64,000 nt of DNA, from the NCBI GenBank assembly GCA_050260675.1, contig JBLNCN010000005.1, forward strand, positions 310,001-374,000, read 5' to 3'. The notes under the pieces are model-generated. The model worked only from the letters and a program-made list of their open reading frames with translations, did not search any database and was not told the DNA's origin. A program made the position numbers and the translations under genes. Source of the stretch: JBBDIP01 sp050260675. Its GTDB lineage: Bacteria; Bacillota; Sulfobacillia; Fermentithermobacillales; Fermentithermobacillaceae. Shown here piece by piece: positions 25,433 through 33,887 of this stretch (within the stretch, counting starts at the first letter, position 1; each line of letters opens with the position of its first letter).

Positions 25433-26640
25433 GCGTTCTGACCTCCGAACCCGAACGAATTCTTCAGCGCGACCTTTATGTCGGCCTTGCGAGCTTCGTT
25501 CGGCACGTAATCCAGGTCGCACTCGGGGTCCGGCTCTTCATAGTTGATGGTGGGCGGGACAATGCCGGTCTGAAGTGCCAGCGCCGTCGCGATGGTCTCG
25601 ACTGCCCCCGCCGCTCCCAGCAGGTGACCTATCATGCTTTTCACCGACGACACCATTACATCTTTGGCGTGCTCGCCCAGTACCGATTTCACGGCCTTCG
25701 TCTCGTTGAGGTCGTTTGCGGGAGTCGACGTCCCATGGGCGCTAACGTAGTCTACGTCTTCGGGCTTGAGTCCCGCAGAAGCCAGCGCCGCTCTCATAGC
25801 CCGCGCGGCGCCTTCGCCTTCGGGGCTGGGGGCGGTGATGTGGTAGGCATCGGAGCTCATCCCGTATCCCACAATTTCGGCGTAGATCTTGGCGCCTCTC
25901 TTCACCGCGTGGCCGTACTCCTCAAGCACGAGAACGCCGGCGCCCTCGCCCATGATGAACCCGTCGCGGCGCCTATCGAAAGGACGGCATGCGCGAGAAC
26001 CCAGCTGGTTTTGCGTTGAGAGAGCCTTCATGGCAGAGAACCCGGCCAGCGCCAAAGGCGTAATGGGCGCCTCGGTCCCTCCGCAGATCATGACGTCGGC
26101 GTCGCCTCTTGCGACGATCTCGTAGGCGTCGCCGATAGCGTTGGTGCCGGTGGCGCAAGCGGTTACTACCGTGTTAATGGGACCCCTTAGGCCGAGGTCG
26201 ATGGAGACCTGGCCTGAGGCCATATTCGCGATCATCATGGGGATGAAAAAGGGCGACACCCGGCTGGGTCCCCGCTCGATGAGGACCCTTGTCTCCCGGT
26301 CGAATGTCTCCATGCCGCCAATGCCCGTCCCAATCAGGACGCCGCTCCGGTCGGGCCGGAAGGCCCCGTTGAGTCCTGCGTCCTGAAAGGCTTGGCGGGA
26401 GGCGACCACCGCCAGCTGGCAGAACCGGTCCATCTTCCTCGCCTCGCGCCTGTCTATCTCAGAGGCGGGGTCATAGTCAACCATGGCAGCGAGCTGACAC
26501 GGGTAGGAGCTGACGTCGAACCGGTCAATCTTGCGTATCCCCGACTGTCCGGAGATGAGGTTGTCCCAAAACTCCTTAAGGCCTATCCCAATGGGGCTTA
26601 TTACGCCCATTCCTGTTATGGCTACTCGCCTGTCCGACAA
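25402..26640 (-). CDS. fabF: 3-oxoacyl-ACP synthase II
   Basis: A 412-residue condensing enzyme of fatty-acid elongation. The catalytic Cys lies in VTACATGTNAIGDAY; the two His in VSAHGTSTPANDLNE and KSMIGHLLGAAGAVE complete the C-H-H triad. GFGGQNACL is the C-terminal signature. TTG 26640 (LSDRRVAITGMG) follows GGCGGAG by 6 bases and gives the standard length; the upstream ATG would add 12 residues. It lies after acpP, with a strong hairpin between. Confidence 0.95.
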   Translation of the reverse strand: MSDRRVAITGMGVISPIGIGLKEFWDNLISGQSGIRKIDRFDVSSYPCQLAAMVDYDPASEIDRREARKMDRFCQLAVVASRQAFQDAGLNGAFRPDRSGVLIGTGIGGMETFDRETRVLIERGPSRVSPFFIPMMIANMASGQVSIDLGLRGPINTVVTACATGTNAIGDAYEIVARGDADVMICGGTEAPITPLALAGFSAMKALSTQNQLGSRACRPFDRRRDGFIMGEGAGVLVLEEYGHAVKRGAKIYAEIVGYGMSSDAYHITAPSPEGEGAARAMRAALASAGLKPEDVDYVSAHGTSTPANDLNETKAVKSVLGEHAKDVMVSSVKSMIGHLLGAAGAVETIATALALQTGIVPPTINYEEPDPECDLDYVPNEARKADIKVALKNSFGFGGQNACLCLAKHEA

Positions 26641-26676
26641 GTCCCGCTCCGCCCTCCTCCAGGCTATATGAAGCAA

Positions 26677-26702
26677 GGTCCCGCGGGCTGGACCGCGGGA
26701 CC
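26677..26702 (-). promoter_or_regulatory. Intergenic hairpin between acpP and fabF
   Basis: A perfect 10-bp stem (GGTCCCGCGG / CCGCGGGACC) with a 6-nt loop stands 14 bases after the acpP stop. On the minus strand TTGCTTCAT follows, a poor T-run, so it may be a partial terminator or an RNA-stability element that lets acpP be expressed above fabF. Confidence 0.5.
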
Positions 26703-26716
26703 GGAAGCGCTATTAT

Positions 26717-26965
26717 CTATGATTCCTTGACGTTGTCCCGCAGGTACTCGACTGCGTCCCGCACGGTTGCCAGGTTCTCCGCATCCTCGTCGGGTATGGT
26801 AATCCCGAATTCGGCTTCAAACGCCATGATCAGGTCGACGATCTCCAAAGAGTCCGCGCCCAGGTCATCGATGAAGGACGCGTCCATTCCGACAGCGGAG
26901 TCTTCGACGCCGAGCTGGTCGATGATTATCTTCTTGACTCTCAAAAACACCTCATCTTGAGCCAA
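26717..26965 (-). CDS. acpP: Acyl carrier protein
   Basis: An 82-residue acidic four-helix protein that carries acyl chains on 4'-phosphopantetheine. The attachment Ser is in DDLGADSLEIVDL. TTG 26965 follows AAGGAGGT by 7 bases and gives the usual length; a longer frame would overlap into the fabG end. It lies between fabG and fabF in the FapR-type lipid operon. Confidence 0.95.
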   Translation of the reverse strand: MAQDEVFLRVKKIIIDQLGVEDSAVGMDASFIDDLGADSLEIVDLIMAFEAEFGITIPDEDAENLATVRDAVEYLRDNVKES

Positions 26966-26990
26966 AACTGTCACCTCCTTGTCATTAGCA

Positions 26991-27743
26991 CTATGTGTTG
27001 GCGCCCAGGGACATACCACCGTCCACCGTGAGCACGAGCCCGGTTATGTACGCGGCCTCCTCGCTTGAGAGGAACCCAACCGCGGAGGCGACATCTTCGG
27101 GTTTCCCTGCTCGTCCCAGCGGGATACCGGATAGAAGCCGTGTCCTTGCGTCCTCCGGCAGCTCGCCTGTCATCCCGGTATCGATGTATCCGGGCGCTAC
27201 GGCATTTACTGTGATATTGTAGCGAGAAAGCTCGCGGGCTAAGGCACGCGTAAGTCCGATGACTCCGCCTTTGGAAGCGCAGTAGTTGGCCTGACCCATG
27301 TTGCCTGTCAGAGCCACCACCGACGATAGGGTCACTATGCGCCCCGACTTCCGCCTCATCATCGACCTGGCTGCCCACTTCGCTACATTGAACACCCCCT
27401 TGAGATTTGTGTCGATCACGGCGTCCCAATCCTCTTCGGACATCCGCATGAGTAGGGCGTCCCTGGTGATCCCCGCGTTTGCAATCAACACCCCGAGCGG
27501 GCCAAGAGATTCCTCAACACTGGCAATAAGCTGCTTTGCTCCCTCGTGAGACGAGACGTCTCCCATGAAAGCGGCTGCTCGTCCCCCCGCCCCGGTGATA
27601 GCGGATACAGTAGCTGCGGCGCCTTCAGAGTCGCGCGAGTAGTTGACTGCCACGGAAAAGCCTCTCCTGGCTAGTTCCAGGGCGCATGCTCGTCCTATTC
27701 CCCTGGATGCGCCGGTAACCAGCGCCGCTAGATTGGCACTCAT
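26991..27743 (-). CDS. fabG: 3-oxoacyl-ACP reductase
   Basis: A 250-residue short-chain dehydrogenase that reduces 3-oxoacyl-ACP with NADPH. TGASRGIGRACAL is the cofactor motif, NAGITRD the structural NAG, and Ser-Tyr-Lys is seen in LSSVVALTGNMGQANYCASKGG. VAPGYIDTGMT follows. The ATG overlaps the fabD stop by 4 bases (ATGA), indicating coupled translation. Confidence 0.95.
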   Translation of the reverse strand: MSANLAALVTGASRGIGRACALELARRGFSVAVNYSRDSEGAAATVSAITGAGGRAAAFMGDVSSHEGAKQLIASVEESLGPLGVLIANAGITRDALLMRMSEEDWDAVIDTNLKGVFNVAKWAARSMMRRKSGRIVTLSSVVALTGNMGQANYCASKGGVIGLTRALARELSRYNITVNAVAPGYIDTGMTGELPEDARTRLLSGIPLGRAGKPEDVASAVGFLSSEEAAYITGLVLTVDGGMSLGANT

Positions 27744-28684
27744 CTTAGCAGAGCCTCCCTTGTGAGGGCAAGGACTGCTTCCATATCGTCCGGCCCTGCA
27801 AACTGGGCATATGGAATGGATGGGTTGATGCGTTTTCCGAATCCCGAGAGGGTCTTCCCCGGGCCAACTTCAATGAAAGCCCCGGCACCGTCGCGCGTCA
27901 TGGACTCCACGCAAGTCTGCCACAGTACCGGTTTCGTGACCTGGTCGAAGAGGGCTTCACGAATGTCCGCGGGGTCCGCGACCTGCTCGCCGTGCACGTT
28001 GGAGTAGACTGGAACCTTGGGCCTGTCAATCCTGACGCGGTCCAGGTCCGCCTTCAGCCGCTCCGCCGCGGGCCGCATCAGCTCGCAGTGGAACGGCGCG
28101 CTGACCGCAAGGGGCACGCTCCTGGCGCCCAGGGCCGCGGCGCGCCTCACTACGTCCGAGACCGCCGGAGCAGCCCCCGACACCACAATCTGCCCCGGAC
28201 AATTGTAGTTGGCCCCCGCGATTTCCCCAAGTTTCCTAGCCTCAAAGCACAGGGACTCCACTTCGGCGCACGATAGGCCCAAAATGGCCGCCATTGCTCC
28301 TTCTCCCGGAGGACAGGCTTCCTGCATGTAGAGACCGCGCCGGTGGGTCAGCACCACCGCGTCCTCAAACGAAAGACTGCCCGTTACTGCCAGGGCCGTG
28401 TACTCTCCGAGGCTTAGCCCGGCCGCCATATCCGGCTTAAGCCCTGCCCGCCTGAGAAGGAGGACGCAGGCCATACTGGCGACAACCAGAGCCGGCTGCG
28501 CGTTCTCAGTGAGGGTAAGCTCTTCCTTGGGACCCTCGAACATGATCTTCGTGAGCGGATAGCCCAGGGCCCGGTCCGCCGACAGCATGAGCTGCCGCAC
28601 TTCGTCGTCGCTCTCAAAGAGCTCTCGGCCCATCCCCACATATTGCGCTCCTTGACCGGGAAATACCCAGCCGATCTTGGCCAC
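27740..28684 (-). CDS. fabD: Malonyl-CoA:ACP transacylase
   Basis: A 314-residue enzyme that loads malonyl onto ACP. WVFPGQGAQYVGMG is the N-terminal signature, the nucleophile Ser is in AAGLSLGEYTAL, and the partner His is in VSAPFHCELM. GTG 28684 (VAKIGWVFPGQG) is preferred because GGAGGT stands 7 bases upstream; the ATG codons further up are too close to or before that site. Confidence 0.94.
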   Translation of the reverse strand: MAKIGWVFPGQGAQYVGMGRELFESDDEVRQLMLSADRALGYPLTKIMFEGPKEELTLTENAQPALVVASMACVLLLRRAGLKPDMAAGLSLGEYTALAVTGSLSFEDAVVLTHRRGLYMQEACPPGEGAMAAILGLSCAEVESLCFEARKLGEIAGANYNCPGQIVVSGAAPAVSDVVRRAAALGARSVPLAVSAPFHCELMRPAAERLKADLDRVRIDRPKVPVYSNVHGEQVADPADIREALFDQVTKPVLWQTCVESMTRDGAGAFIEVGPGKTLSGFGKRINPSIPYAQFAGPDDMEAVLALTREALLR

Positions 28685-28725
28685 CGCCATTACCTCCAAC
28701 CCTTCATGCCGTTCATGGATCCCAT

Positions 28726-29574
28726 CTATTCGGGCAGGACAAACAGCGCCATCGTCCCAGGGCCGACGTGAGAGCCGATAACCGGACCCAGTTCGCTCTC
28801 AAACACGCGCTTCACTTTGAAAGCCGAGGTCGCCGCCTCTTTAAGCTCTCGCGCCGCGTCGGGGCAGTCCGCGTGGGCCACAGCCAGAACAGCGGCCTTG
28901 TTGCTCCCCGCCCTTGCCAGCGCCTGCTCGACCAAAGCCGGGATCACCTTGCCCGAGCCCCGGACTCTTTCGATAGCCGTAACGTACCCGTCCTTATCAA
29001 GCCCCAAAATAGGCTTCATGTTGAGGAGGGTGCCCAGAAAACGCGCCGCGCGGCCGATGCGCCCGTTCTTGGCCAGATACTCAAGGGTGTCGACCGAGAA
29101 CACGCTCACCATCTTCTGCAACGCGTCCACTATTCGGGAGGCGATTTCCTCGGCCGTAGCTCCCGCTGCCGCCATTTCCTGCGCCGTAAGCGCCAAGAGA
29201 CCCTCGCCGCAGGCGGCTTGCTTGGAATCTATCACTGTGATGGGCTTACCGGGCAGCATGTCCCGGGCAATCACAGCAGACTGGTAGGTACCGCTAACCC
29301 CGGACGACAAGGTAATGCAAACTACGCTGGAGCCGTCGGCCGTAGCCTCTGCGAACGCTTTCTGAAACGCCGCGGGAGAAGGCTGGGACGTTCTGGGCAA
29401 GACACCGCCCGCTCGCAGGCGGTCATAGAACTGCTTACCCCTGATGTCGTACCAGTCCCGAAAGGTCTCGGTGCCAAAGTGCACTGCCAGCGGAACGACC
29501 GTGATGCCCTTCTCCTGCATGAACTCGGGAGCAAAGTCACCGGCGCTGTCTGTGATTATCTTGACTCCTGACAC
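28726..29574 (-). CDS. DegV family fatty-acid-binding protein (FakB-like)
   Basis: A protein of about 282 residues that starts VKIITDSAGDF, the DegV signature, with TLSSGVSGTYQSA and IDSKQAACGEGLLAL lining the lipid pocket. In Firmicutes these proteins (FakB) hold a fatty acid for phosphorylation by FakA; a FakA-like gene is at 41882-43573. GTG 29574 has AGAGGAGG six bases upstream, whereas ATG 29580 abuts that site. It sits between fabD and fabH in the FapR-type operon, fitting a role in exogenous fatty-acid use. Confidence 0.88.
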   Translation of the reverse strand: MSGVKIITDSAGDFAPEFMQEKGITVVPLAVHFGTETFRDWYDIRGKQFYDRLRAGGVLPRTSQPSPAAFQKAFAEATADGSSVVCITLSSGVSGTYQSAVIARDMLPGKPITVIDSKQAACGEGLLALTAQEMAAAGATAEEIASRIVDALQKMVSVFSVDTLEYLAKNGRIGRAARFLGTLLNMKPILGLDKDGYVTAIERVRGSGKVIPALVEQALARAGSNKAAVLAVAHADCPDAARELKEAATSAFKVKRVFESELGPVIGSHVGPGTMALFVLPE

Positions 29575-29587
29575 TTTCATCCTCCTC

Positions 29588-30586
29588 TCACCATACAATC
29601 GCAGCCGCGCCGTAGGACAGTCCGGCGCCGAACGCCACGAGAACAACCAGGTCGCCCGGCTTCATGCGACCCGCCGCCAGCGCCTCGTCCAGGGCCAGCG
29701 GCACCGATGCCGAAGATGTATTGCCGTACTTCTCGATGTTGACCATAACCCTCTCACGGGGAATGTCAAACCGCTCACACGCGGAATCGATGATCCTGAG
29801 ATTTGCCTGGTGCGGAACCAGGAGGTCGATGTCTTCCGGCCGTTTGCCGCACTTCTCAAGCACTTTGGTGACTGCGGCGTCCAGCGTCTTGACAGCGAAC
29901 TTGAAGACGGCCTTCCCCTCCATATGTATATAGTGCAGGCCCTCATCAACCGTAAAGGCACTGGCGGGAGTCCTCGAGCCGCCCGCCTCAAGCTTGAGCG
30001 TGTCCTTGCCCGAGCCGTCGGACCCTAAGTGAAAGCCGATGATCCCGCGCCCTTCTTCGTCCCCGGGCCTGAGCAGGACTGCCCCCGCCGCATCACCGAA
30101 GAGGCAGCAGGTAGTCCTGTCGTTCCAGTTCACAAGCCGCGACAGAGTTTCGGAGCCTATTACAAGGACGTTGTCGTAGGCTCCCGATGCCACAAACTGG
30201 GAACCGGTGGCAAGAGCATATATAAACCCGGTGCAGCCAATTTCCATGTCGAAAGCCGCCGCCTTGGTGGCGCCGATGGCATTCTGGACGATGCAGGCGG
30301 TAGCCGGGAACAGGTGGTCCGGGCTCGCGGTCGCGACGATAATGAGGTCGATCTCGGAAGAGGGGACTCCGGCTCTACTGAGGCACGCGACGGCCGCTTC
30401 CCTGGCCAGGTCGGACGTCGCCACCTCCTTGGCGGCTATGTGACGCTCCCTGATCCCCGTGCGCTCCACTATCCAGGCGTCGGAGGTATCGACCATCTTT
30501 TCGAGATCTGCGTTGGTGAGTACTGCCGGCGGGACATAGGAACCTACTCCCGCGATCCTGACTGTTCTTGTCTGTCCCACGGTCAT
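29588..30586 (-). CDS. fabH: 3-oxoacyl-ACP synthase III
   Basis: A 332-residue initiating condensing enzyme (acetyl- or branched acyl-CoA plus malonyl-ACP). The catalytic Cys is in DMEIGCTGFIYAL, His in LLVPHQANLRI and Asn in EKYGNTSSASVP. ATG 30586 overlaps the plsX stop as ATGA; GTG 30580 has a better-spaced GGAG and may be the true start. Longer frames run into plsX. Confidence 0.94.
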   Translation of the reverse strand: MTVGQTRTVRIAGVGSYVPPAVLTNADLEKMVDTSDAWIVERTGIRERHIAAKEVATSDLAREAAVACLSRAGVPSSEIDLIIVATASPDHLFPATACIVQNAIGATKAAAFDMEIGCTGFIYALATGSQFVASGAYDNVLVIGSETLSRLVNWNDRTTCCLFGDAAGAVLLRPGDEEGRGIIGFHLGSDGSGKDTLKLEAGGSRTPASAFTVDEGLHYIHMEGKAVFKFAVKTLDAAVTKVLEKCGKRPEDIDLLVPHQANLRIIDSACERFDIPRERVMVNIEKYGNTSSASVPLALDEALAAGRMKPGDLVVLVAFGAGLSYGAAAIVW

Positions 30587-31605
30587 TCTCCTTTTGCCGG
30601 CATAGCGCAAAGAGTGGTGGAGATGACGCCTGACACGTCCTTTTCCACAAACCGCCTGGCCTGCTCTATCCCGTTGGCAATGGCTTTCGGACCCGACGGC
30701 CCGTGGCATTTCACTACGCACCCCGAGAGCCCGAGAAGCGGAGCCCCGCCGTAAGACGAGTAGTCCAGGAGCGCCTTCACTTCCCTGAAGGCCGGTTTCA
30801 GCATAAGGGCCGCGGCCGATCGGAAGAAGCCCTGGGTCAGGCTGGCTCGGAGGGTGTCCATCTGAAAGGAAGCGGTTCCCTCACAGGTCTTGAGGAACAC
30901 GTTACCGGTGAAACCGTCGGTGACGACGACGTCAGCGACCCCGTCGAAAACGTCCCGGGCCTCGATGTTGCCTACGAAACGCAGGGGAGCGCCGCTAAGC
31001 AGCGAGTGGGCCTTGCGGGCCATGAGGCTGCCCTTCTCGGGCTCGGTCCCTATATTGAGGAGGCCCACCGCCGGCGTCTCCCAGCCAAGCACACCCTTGG
31101 CGTAGACGTCGCCCATGATAGCGAACTGGACAAGAGTCTCGGGCCTGGCGTCCGCTGACGCCCCCAGGTCAAGCACCAGAACTCCCCTACCGGTCTTCGT
31201 GGGCAGGACCATAGCCAGGCACGGTTTATCGACTCCCTTGGCCCTACCGAGCAGCAGCACCCCGCCTGCCACCAGGGCGCCGGTTGAACCTGCCGACACG
31301 AAAGCCGAGGTCTCCCCCGCCTTCACAGCTTCGATGCCGCGCCTAATGGAGGAGTCAGGCTTGTCTCGCAGAGACGCGACCGGAGCGTCCTCGAAAGTGA
31401 CCCTCTCCGTGCAGACCCGCACTTCGAGCTCCGCAGAACCGGCCTTTTGGCGGAGCGCCGAAGTGGCCTCCTCGTCCCCGAACGCCGTGACCTTGACTCC
31501 CCGGCTTAGCGCTATAAGGCAACCTTCGATGGCGGCGGAAGGCGCGAAGTCCCCTCCCATTAGGTCGACACCGATCGAGGGCCGTTTCTCAAAAGCCTGC
31601 GTCAT
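30583..31605 (-). CDS. plsX: Phosphate acyltransferase PlsX
   Basis: A 340-residue enzyme that makes acyl-phosphate from acyl-ACP, the first step of the PlsX/PlsY/PlsC route to phosphatidic acid. IGVDLMGGDFAPSAAIEG is the N-terminal signature; SFVSAGSTGALVAGG, LDLGASADARPE and VVTDGFTGNVFLKTCEG follow. ATG 31605 follows GGAAGGTGG by 8 bases. It comes directly after fapR, the conserved fapR-plsX pair. Confidence 0.95.
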   Translation of the reverse strand: MTQAFEKRPSIGVDLMGGDFAPSAAIEGCLIALSRGVKVTAFGDEEATSALRQKAGSAELEVRVCTERVTFEDAPVASLRDKPDSSIRRGIEAVKAGETSAFVSAGSTGALVAGGVLLLGRAKGVDKPCLAMVLPTKTGRGVLVLDLGASADARPETLVQFAIMGDVYAKGVLGWETPAVGLLNIGTEPEKGSLMARKAHSLLSGAPLRFVGNIEARDVFDGVADVVVTDGFTGNVFLKTCEGTASFQMDTLRASLTQGFFRSAAALMLKPAFREVKALLDYSSYGGAPLLGLSGCVVKCHGPSGPKAIANGIEQARRFVEKDVSGVISTTLCAMPAKGE

Positions 31606-31627
31606 CCCGGGTTCCACCTTCCGCTCT

Positions 31628-32179
31628 CTAGTCCAGGGCAAACATGAGGAACTTGGCCCTGAAAACTTCCTCGCCGTTCGCCCTGGTCTCTACCAGGACG
31701 ACCGATTTGTTTCCCTTGACGCGAAGCACCTGAGCCTTAGCCACCAGCTTCTCCCCAACCGACGCCGGACGCTTGAACTTCAGGTTGGCTATCCCGGTTA
31801 CAACCCGTCGCGCGTCGATCACCGCGAGCGCCAGGGAATCGGCTTGGGCGAATATGTAGTGGCCCCGCATGATCCCGGAACGCTCGAAAGCCATGTCCGG
31901 GGTTACCTCAAGCACGGAGATCGCCGACTTTCCGAGTTCAACGTCCACCAGCTCGCCTACTATCTCCCGCTGTCCCAAGGACTTGACTCGCCCGTAGGCC
32001 CTCTCGGCCACTTGTTTGGTGCGGGTCCGCTGGTCGGGTATGCCCAACGCCATGCGGTCGAGGCGGATGGTCTGGATGCTGACTCCGAAGTGCCTGGCAA
32101 TGCGGCCGTCCGACAGGAAAGGATTTGCCCGAAGGAATGACTGAAGTCTCTCGCGGCGTTCTTTTGGGCCTGTAGGCAA
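31628..32179 (-). CDS. fapR: Fatty-acid and phospholipid regulator FapR
   Basis: A 183-residue repressor with an N-terminal DeoR-like helix-turn-helix (SDGRIARHFGVSIQTIRLDR) and a C-terminal hotdog fold that binds malonyl-CoA (RGHYIFAQADSLALAVID, SVGEKLVAKAQV). Malonyl-CoA releases it from DNA in Bacillus. TTG 32179 has AGGAG eight bases upstream. A FapR-type operator (32198-32214) lies just before the gene, so it should regulate itself and the genes downstream. Confidence 0.93.
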   Translation of the reverse strand: MPTGPKERRERLQSFLRANPFLSDGRIARHFGVSIQTIRLDRMALGIPDQRTRTKQVAERAYGRVKSLGQREIVGELVDVELGKSAISVLEVTPDMAFERSGIMRGHYIFAQADSLALAVIDARRVVTGIANLKFKRPASVGEKLVAKAQVLRVKGNKSVVLVETRANGEEVFRAKFLMFALD

Positions 32180-32197
32180 CCGGATCACTCCTGTGAT

Positions 32198-32214
32198 TTA
32201 GGGCCAGGTACTAA
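32198..32214. promoter_or_regulatory. FapR operator
   Basis: TTAGGGCCAGGTACTAA fits the known FapR palindrome TTAGTACC-N-GGTACTAA at all but two positions. It lies between the predicted -10 box and the fapR start, where binding would block transcription. Malonyl-CoA should relieve the block. Confidence 0.75.
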
Positions 32215-32233
32215 TACCTTGATATTAATGGCA

Positions 32234-32262
32234 AGTATATAAGGTCTGTCCAAGCTTGGCAA
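32234..32262 (-). promoter_or_regulatory. Predicted sigma-A promoter of the fapR operon
   Basis: Minus-strand TTGCCA (32257-32262), a 17-nt spacer and TATACT (32234-32239), close to consensus. It lies just after the rpmF terminator, so fapR-plsX-fab should start a new transcription unit here, with the FapR operator shortly downstream of the start site. Confidence 0.7.
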
Positions 32263-32272
32263 CGGGAAACGC

Positions 32273-32297
32273 AAAAAACCCCGGCGGAAGGCCGGAG
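32273..32297 (-). terminator. Rho-independent terminator after rpmF
   Basis: On the minus strand CTCCGGC-CTTCC-GCCGGGG is followed by TTTTTT (32273-32278). It ends the yceD-rpmF unit before the fapR promoter. Confidence 0.85.
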
Positions 32298-32331
32298 TTG
32301 TTCGCCAGTCGACGCTGTGGGGATGCTGCTG

Positions 32332-32511
32332 CTACTCCTCTACCTTGACGACCTCTTTGCCGCCGTAGTACCCGCACTTGGGGCAAACGTGATGCGGCAG
32401 TATGAGAGCGTGGCAGTGTTTGCACTGGACCATGTTGGGAGTTTTGAGCTTCCAATTGGCTTTTCGCATATCGCGCCTCGAAGCCGAATGTCTCTTTTTA
32501 GGGACGGCCAT
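32332..32511 (-). CDS. rpmF: Ribosomal protein L32
   Basis: A 59-residue bL32, MAVPKKRHSASRRDMRK with a zinc-ribbon CKHCH...CPKCG. All four cysteine/cysteine-type ligands are present, so it is the zinc-binding form. ATG 32511 is the family start; it overlaps yceD by 14 bases. The yceD-rpmF pair before the fatty-acid genes is widely conserved. Confidence 0.95.
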   Translation of the reverse strand: MAVPKKRHSASRRDMRKANWKLKTPNMVQCKHCHALILPHHVCPKCGYYGGKEVVKVEE

Positions 32512-33049
32512 CTTTCTTACCCCTTTCCTCCAGCGCCTCCAGGAGCTTGCGACCGAATGCGGTCGTAGCAGTCCCAGAGGAAGCACAGTCGCAATTACGT
32601 TCGTTGAGGTTCGTTCCGCACACCGGGCACAACCCTTTGCACGCTTCGCTACAAAGCGGCTTCATGGGCAGGCTCAGCACTATCTCGTGCCGGAGCATCT
32701 CCCGGAGGTCGCAGTACACGCCGTCGAGCGGAAACGTCTCAACGTAGTCCTCGTCGTCTTCGCCATCTTTCTCTTGAACGGCGCCCGCCGTGAACTTGCC
32801 CTCGCAAGAGAGGTCGATGGGCATCTCGAAGGACTGAAGACACCGGGAGCACGTCAGTCTGACGGTGCCCCTCACGTTGGCCTCGACATAAATCCCGTCG
32901 CCAAGGGAGGTAGCCACTCCGCGGACAGTGAGTGGTCCCGTGACCTCGGCAGACCCTCCGTCAACCGTAAGGTCAGGGACCGTTCCCCTAATGTCGAAGG
33001 GAAGGCTGACCCCTGGCTCTTTAAGGATTTCGGAGACGTCGATTTTCAA
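32498..33049 (-). CDS. yceD: YceD family protein (DUF177)
   Basis: A 183-residue protein with a beta-rich N-terminal half, LTCSRCLQSFEMPIDL (CxxC) in the middle, and CSEACKGLCPVCGTNLNERNC at the end: cysteines that probably bind zinc. YceD affects 23S rRNA levels in E. coli and plants; the mechanism is unknown. It is always next to rpmF, as here. The TTG start is preceded by AGGACTT. Confidence 0.9.
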   Translation of the reverse strand: MKIDVSEILKEPGVSLPFDIRGTVPDLTVDGGSAEVTGPLTVRGVATSLGDGIYVEANVRGTVRLTCSRCLQSFEMPIDLSCEGKFTAGAVQEKDGEDDEDYVETFPLDGVYCDLREMLRHEIVLSLPMKPLCSEACKGLCPVCGTNLNERNCDCASSGTATTAFGRKLLEALEERGKKDGRP

Positions 33050-33104
33050 AGTCCTGCCCCCCGGAAAAACACAAACGGATTATACCCAGGCAAAATCCGC
33101 AGTG

Positions 33105-33857
33105 TCAAGGAATATCCACGCTCCTTAGGCGCGTTAGGGCGTCCCCGAGATCCCTCACGCCCACTACCTTCATGCCGCCGGCTGCTCTCCTGGCCGCTCC
33201 TTCCATAGAGGCAGGCACCAGGAATAAGTCTATCCCTTCCCGAGAGCAGGCCGCCGCCTTTTGCAGAATGCCTCCGACAGGCAGGACCTCTCCCCTGGGA
33301 GACAGCGCCCCGGTGGCCGCTACTTTCCGGCCGCCGGCCAAGTCAACTCCTTGCAGGGTCGCGATCATCTCAAGAACAAACGCTAGCCCGGCAGAAGGGC
33401 CGATCACCTCGCCGCTGCCGATATGCACCGGAGGCAGCGCATCGCCGCTCCCGTCAACCGGAAAGCCGCTCTCCCTGAGCGCCAACTGCAGAGCCACCCT
33501 CTTGCTCTCCTCCATGAGGGCTTGAGCGTGCTCCTTGTACCCATCGGGGTCCATTCCCCCGGTGACGGCGCCTTCACCCCACACCTCCACCGACTGTTCG
33601 AAGGCGGCTCGCACGACCTCCGCCAGGGATGCCTCACTAGCCACAACCGATACCATGTAGAACGAGGTCCGGGGCCGCTCATAGCCCTCCACGCTGATCA
33701 CTTCCGACAGCGAGACAACGGGCCCGGGCTTTACTTCATAGAGCCCGGTGGGGATGACCCAGGATAGGCAGGCGAGGACTACGACGGCCGCGGCCCCCGC
33801 AGCGAGCCTTGCACTGCGCCGCACTGCCACTCCGAATACCCCCTCCCGCAGGTTCAT
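33105..33857 (-). CDS. Lon-type (S16) membrane protease, YlbL/SepM-like, without PDZ
   Basis: A 250-residue protein with one N-terminal membrane helix (about 18-36) and an S16 catalytic domain at the end: nucleophile Ser in GEVIGPSAGLAFVLE and Lys in VGGILQKAAACSREG. YlbL/SepM proteases act outside the membrane and normally place a PDZ domain between helix and protease; here only about 80 residues lie there and no PDZ is seen (family length about 340). It is next to yceD-rpmF and divergent from ylbJ, the standard neighbourhood of ylbL. Confidence 0.82.
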   Translation of the reverse strand: MNLREGVFGVAVRRSARLAAGAAAVVVLACLSWVIPTGLYEVKPGPVVSLSEVISVEGYERPRTSFYMVSVVASEASLAEVVRAAFEQSVEVWGEGAVTGGMDPDGYKEHAQALMEESKRVALQLALRESGFPVDGSGDALPPVHIGSGEVIGPSAGLAFVLEMIATLQGVDLAGGRKVAATGALSPRGEVLPVGGILQKAAACSREGIDLFLVPASMEGAARRAAGGMKVVGVRDLGDALTRLRSVDIP

Positions 33858-33887
33858 AGGTATGTATGGCTGGCAAGGAGGCGAATC

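Noticed and set aside
26971..27429. Second minus-strand frame inside fabG
   Set aside because: Out-of-frame shadow; fabG has the full SDR motifs.
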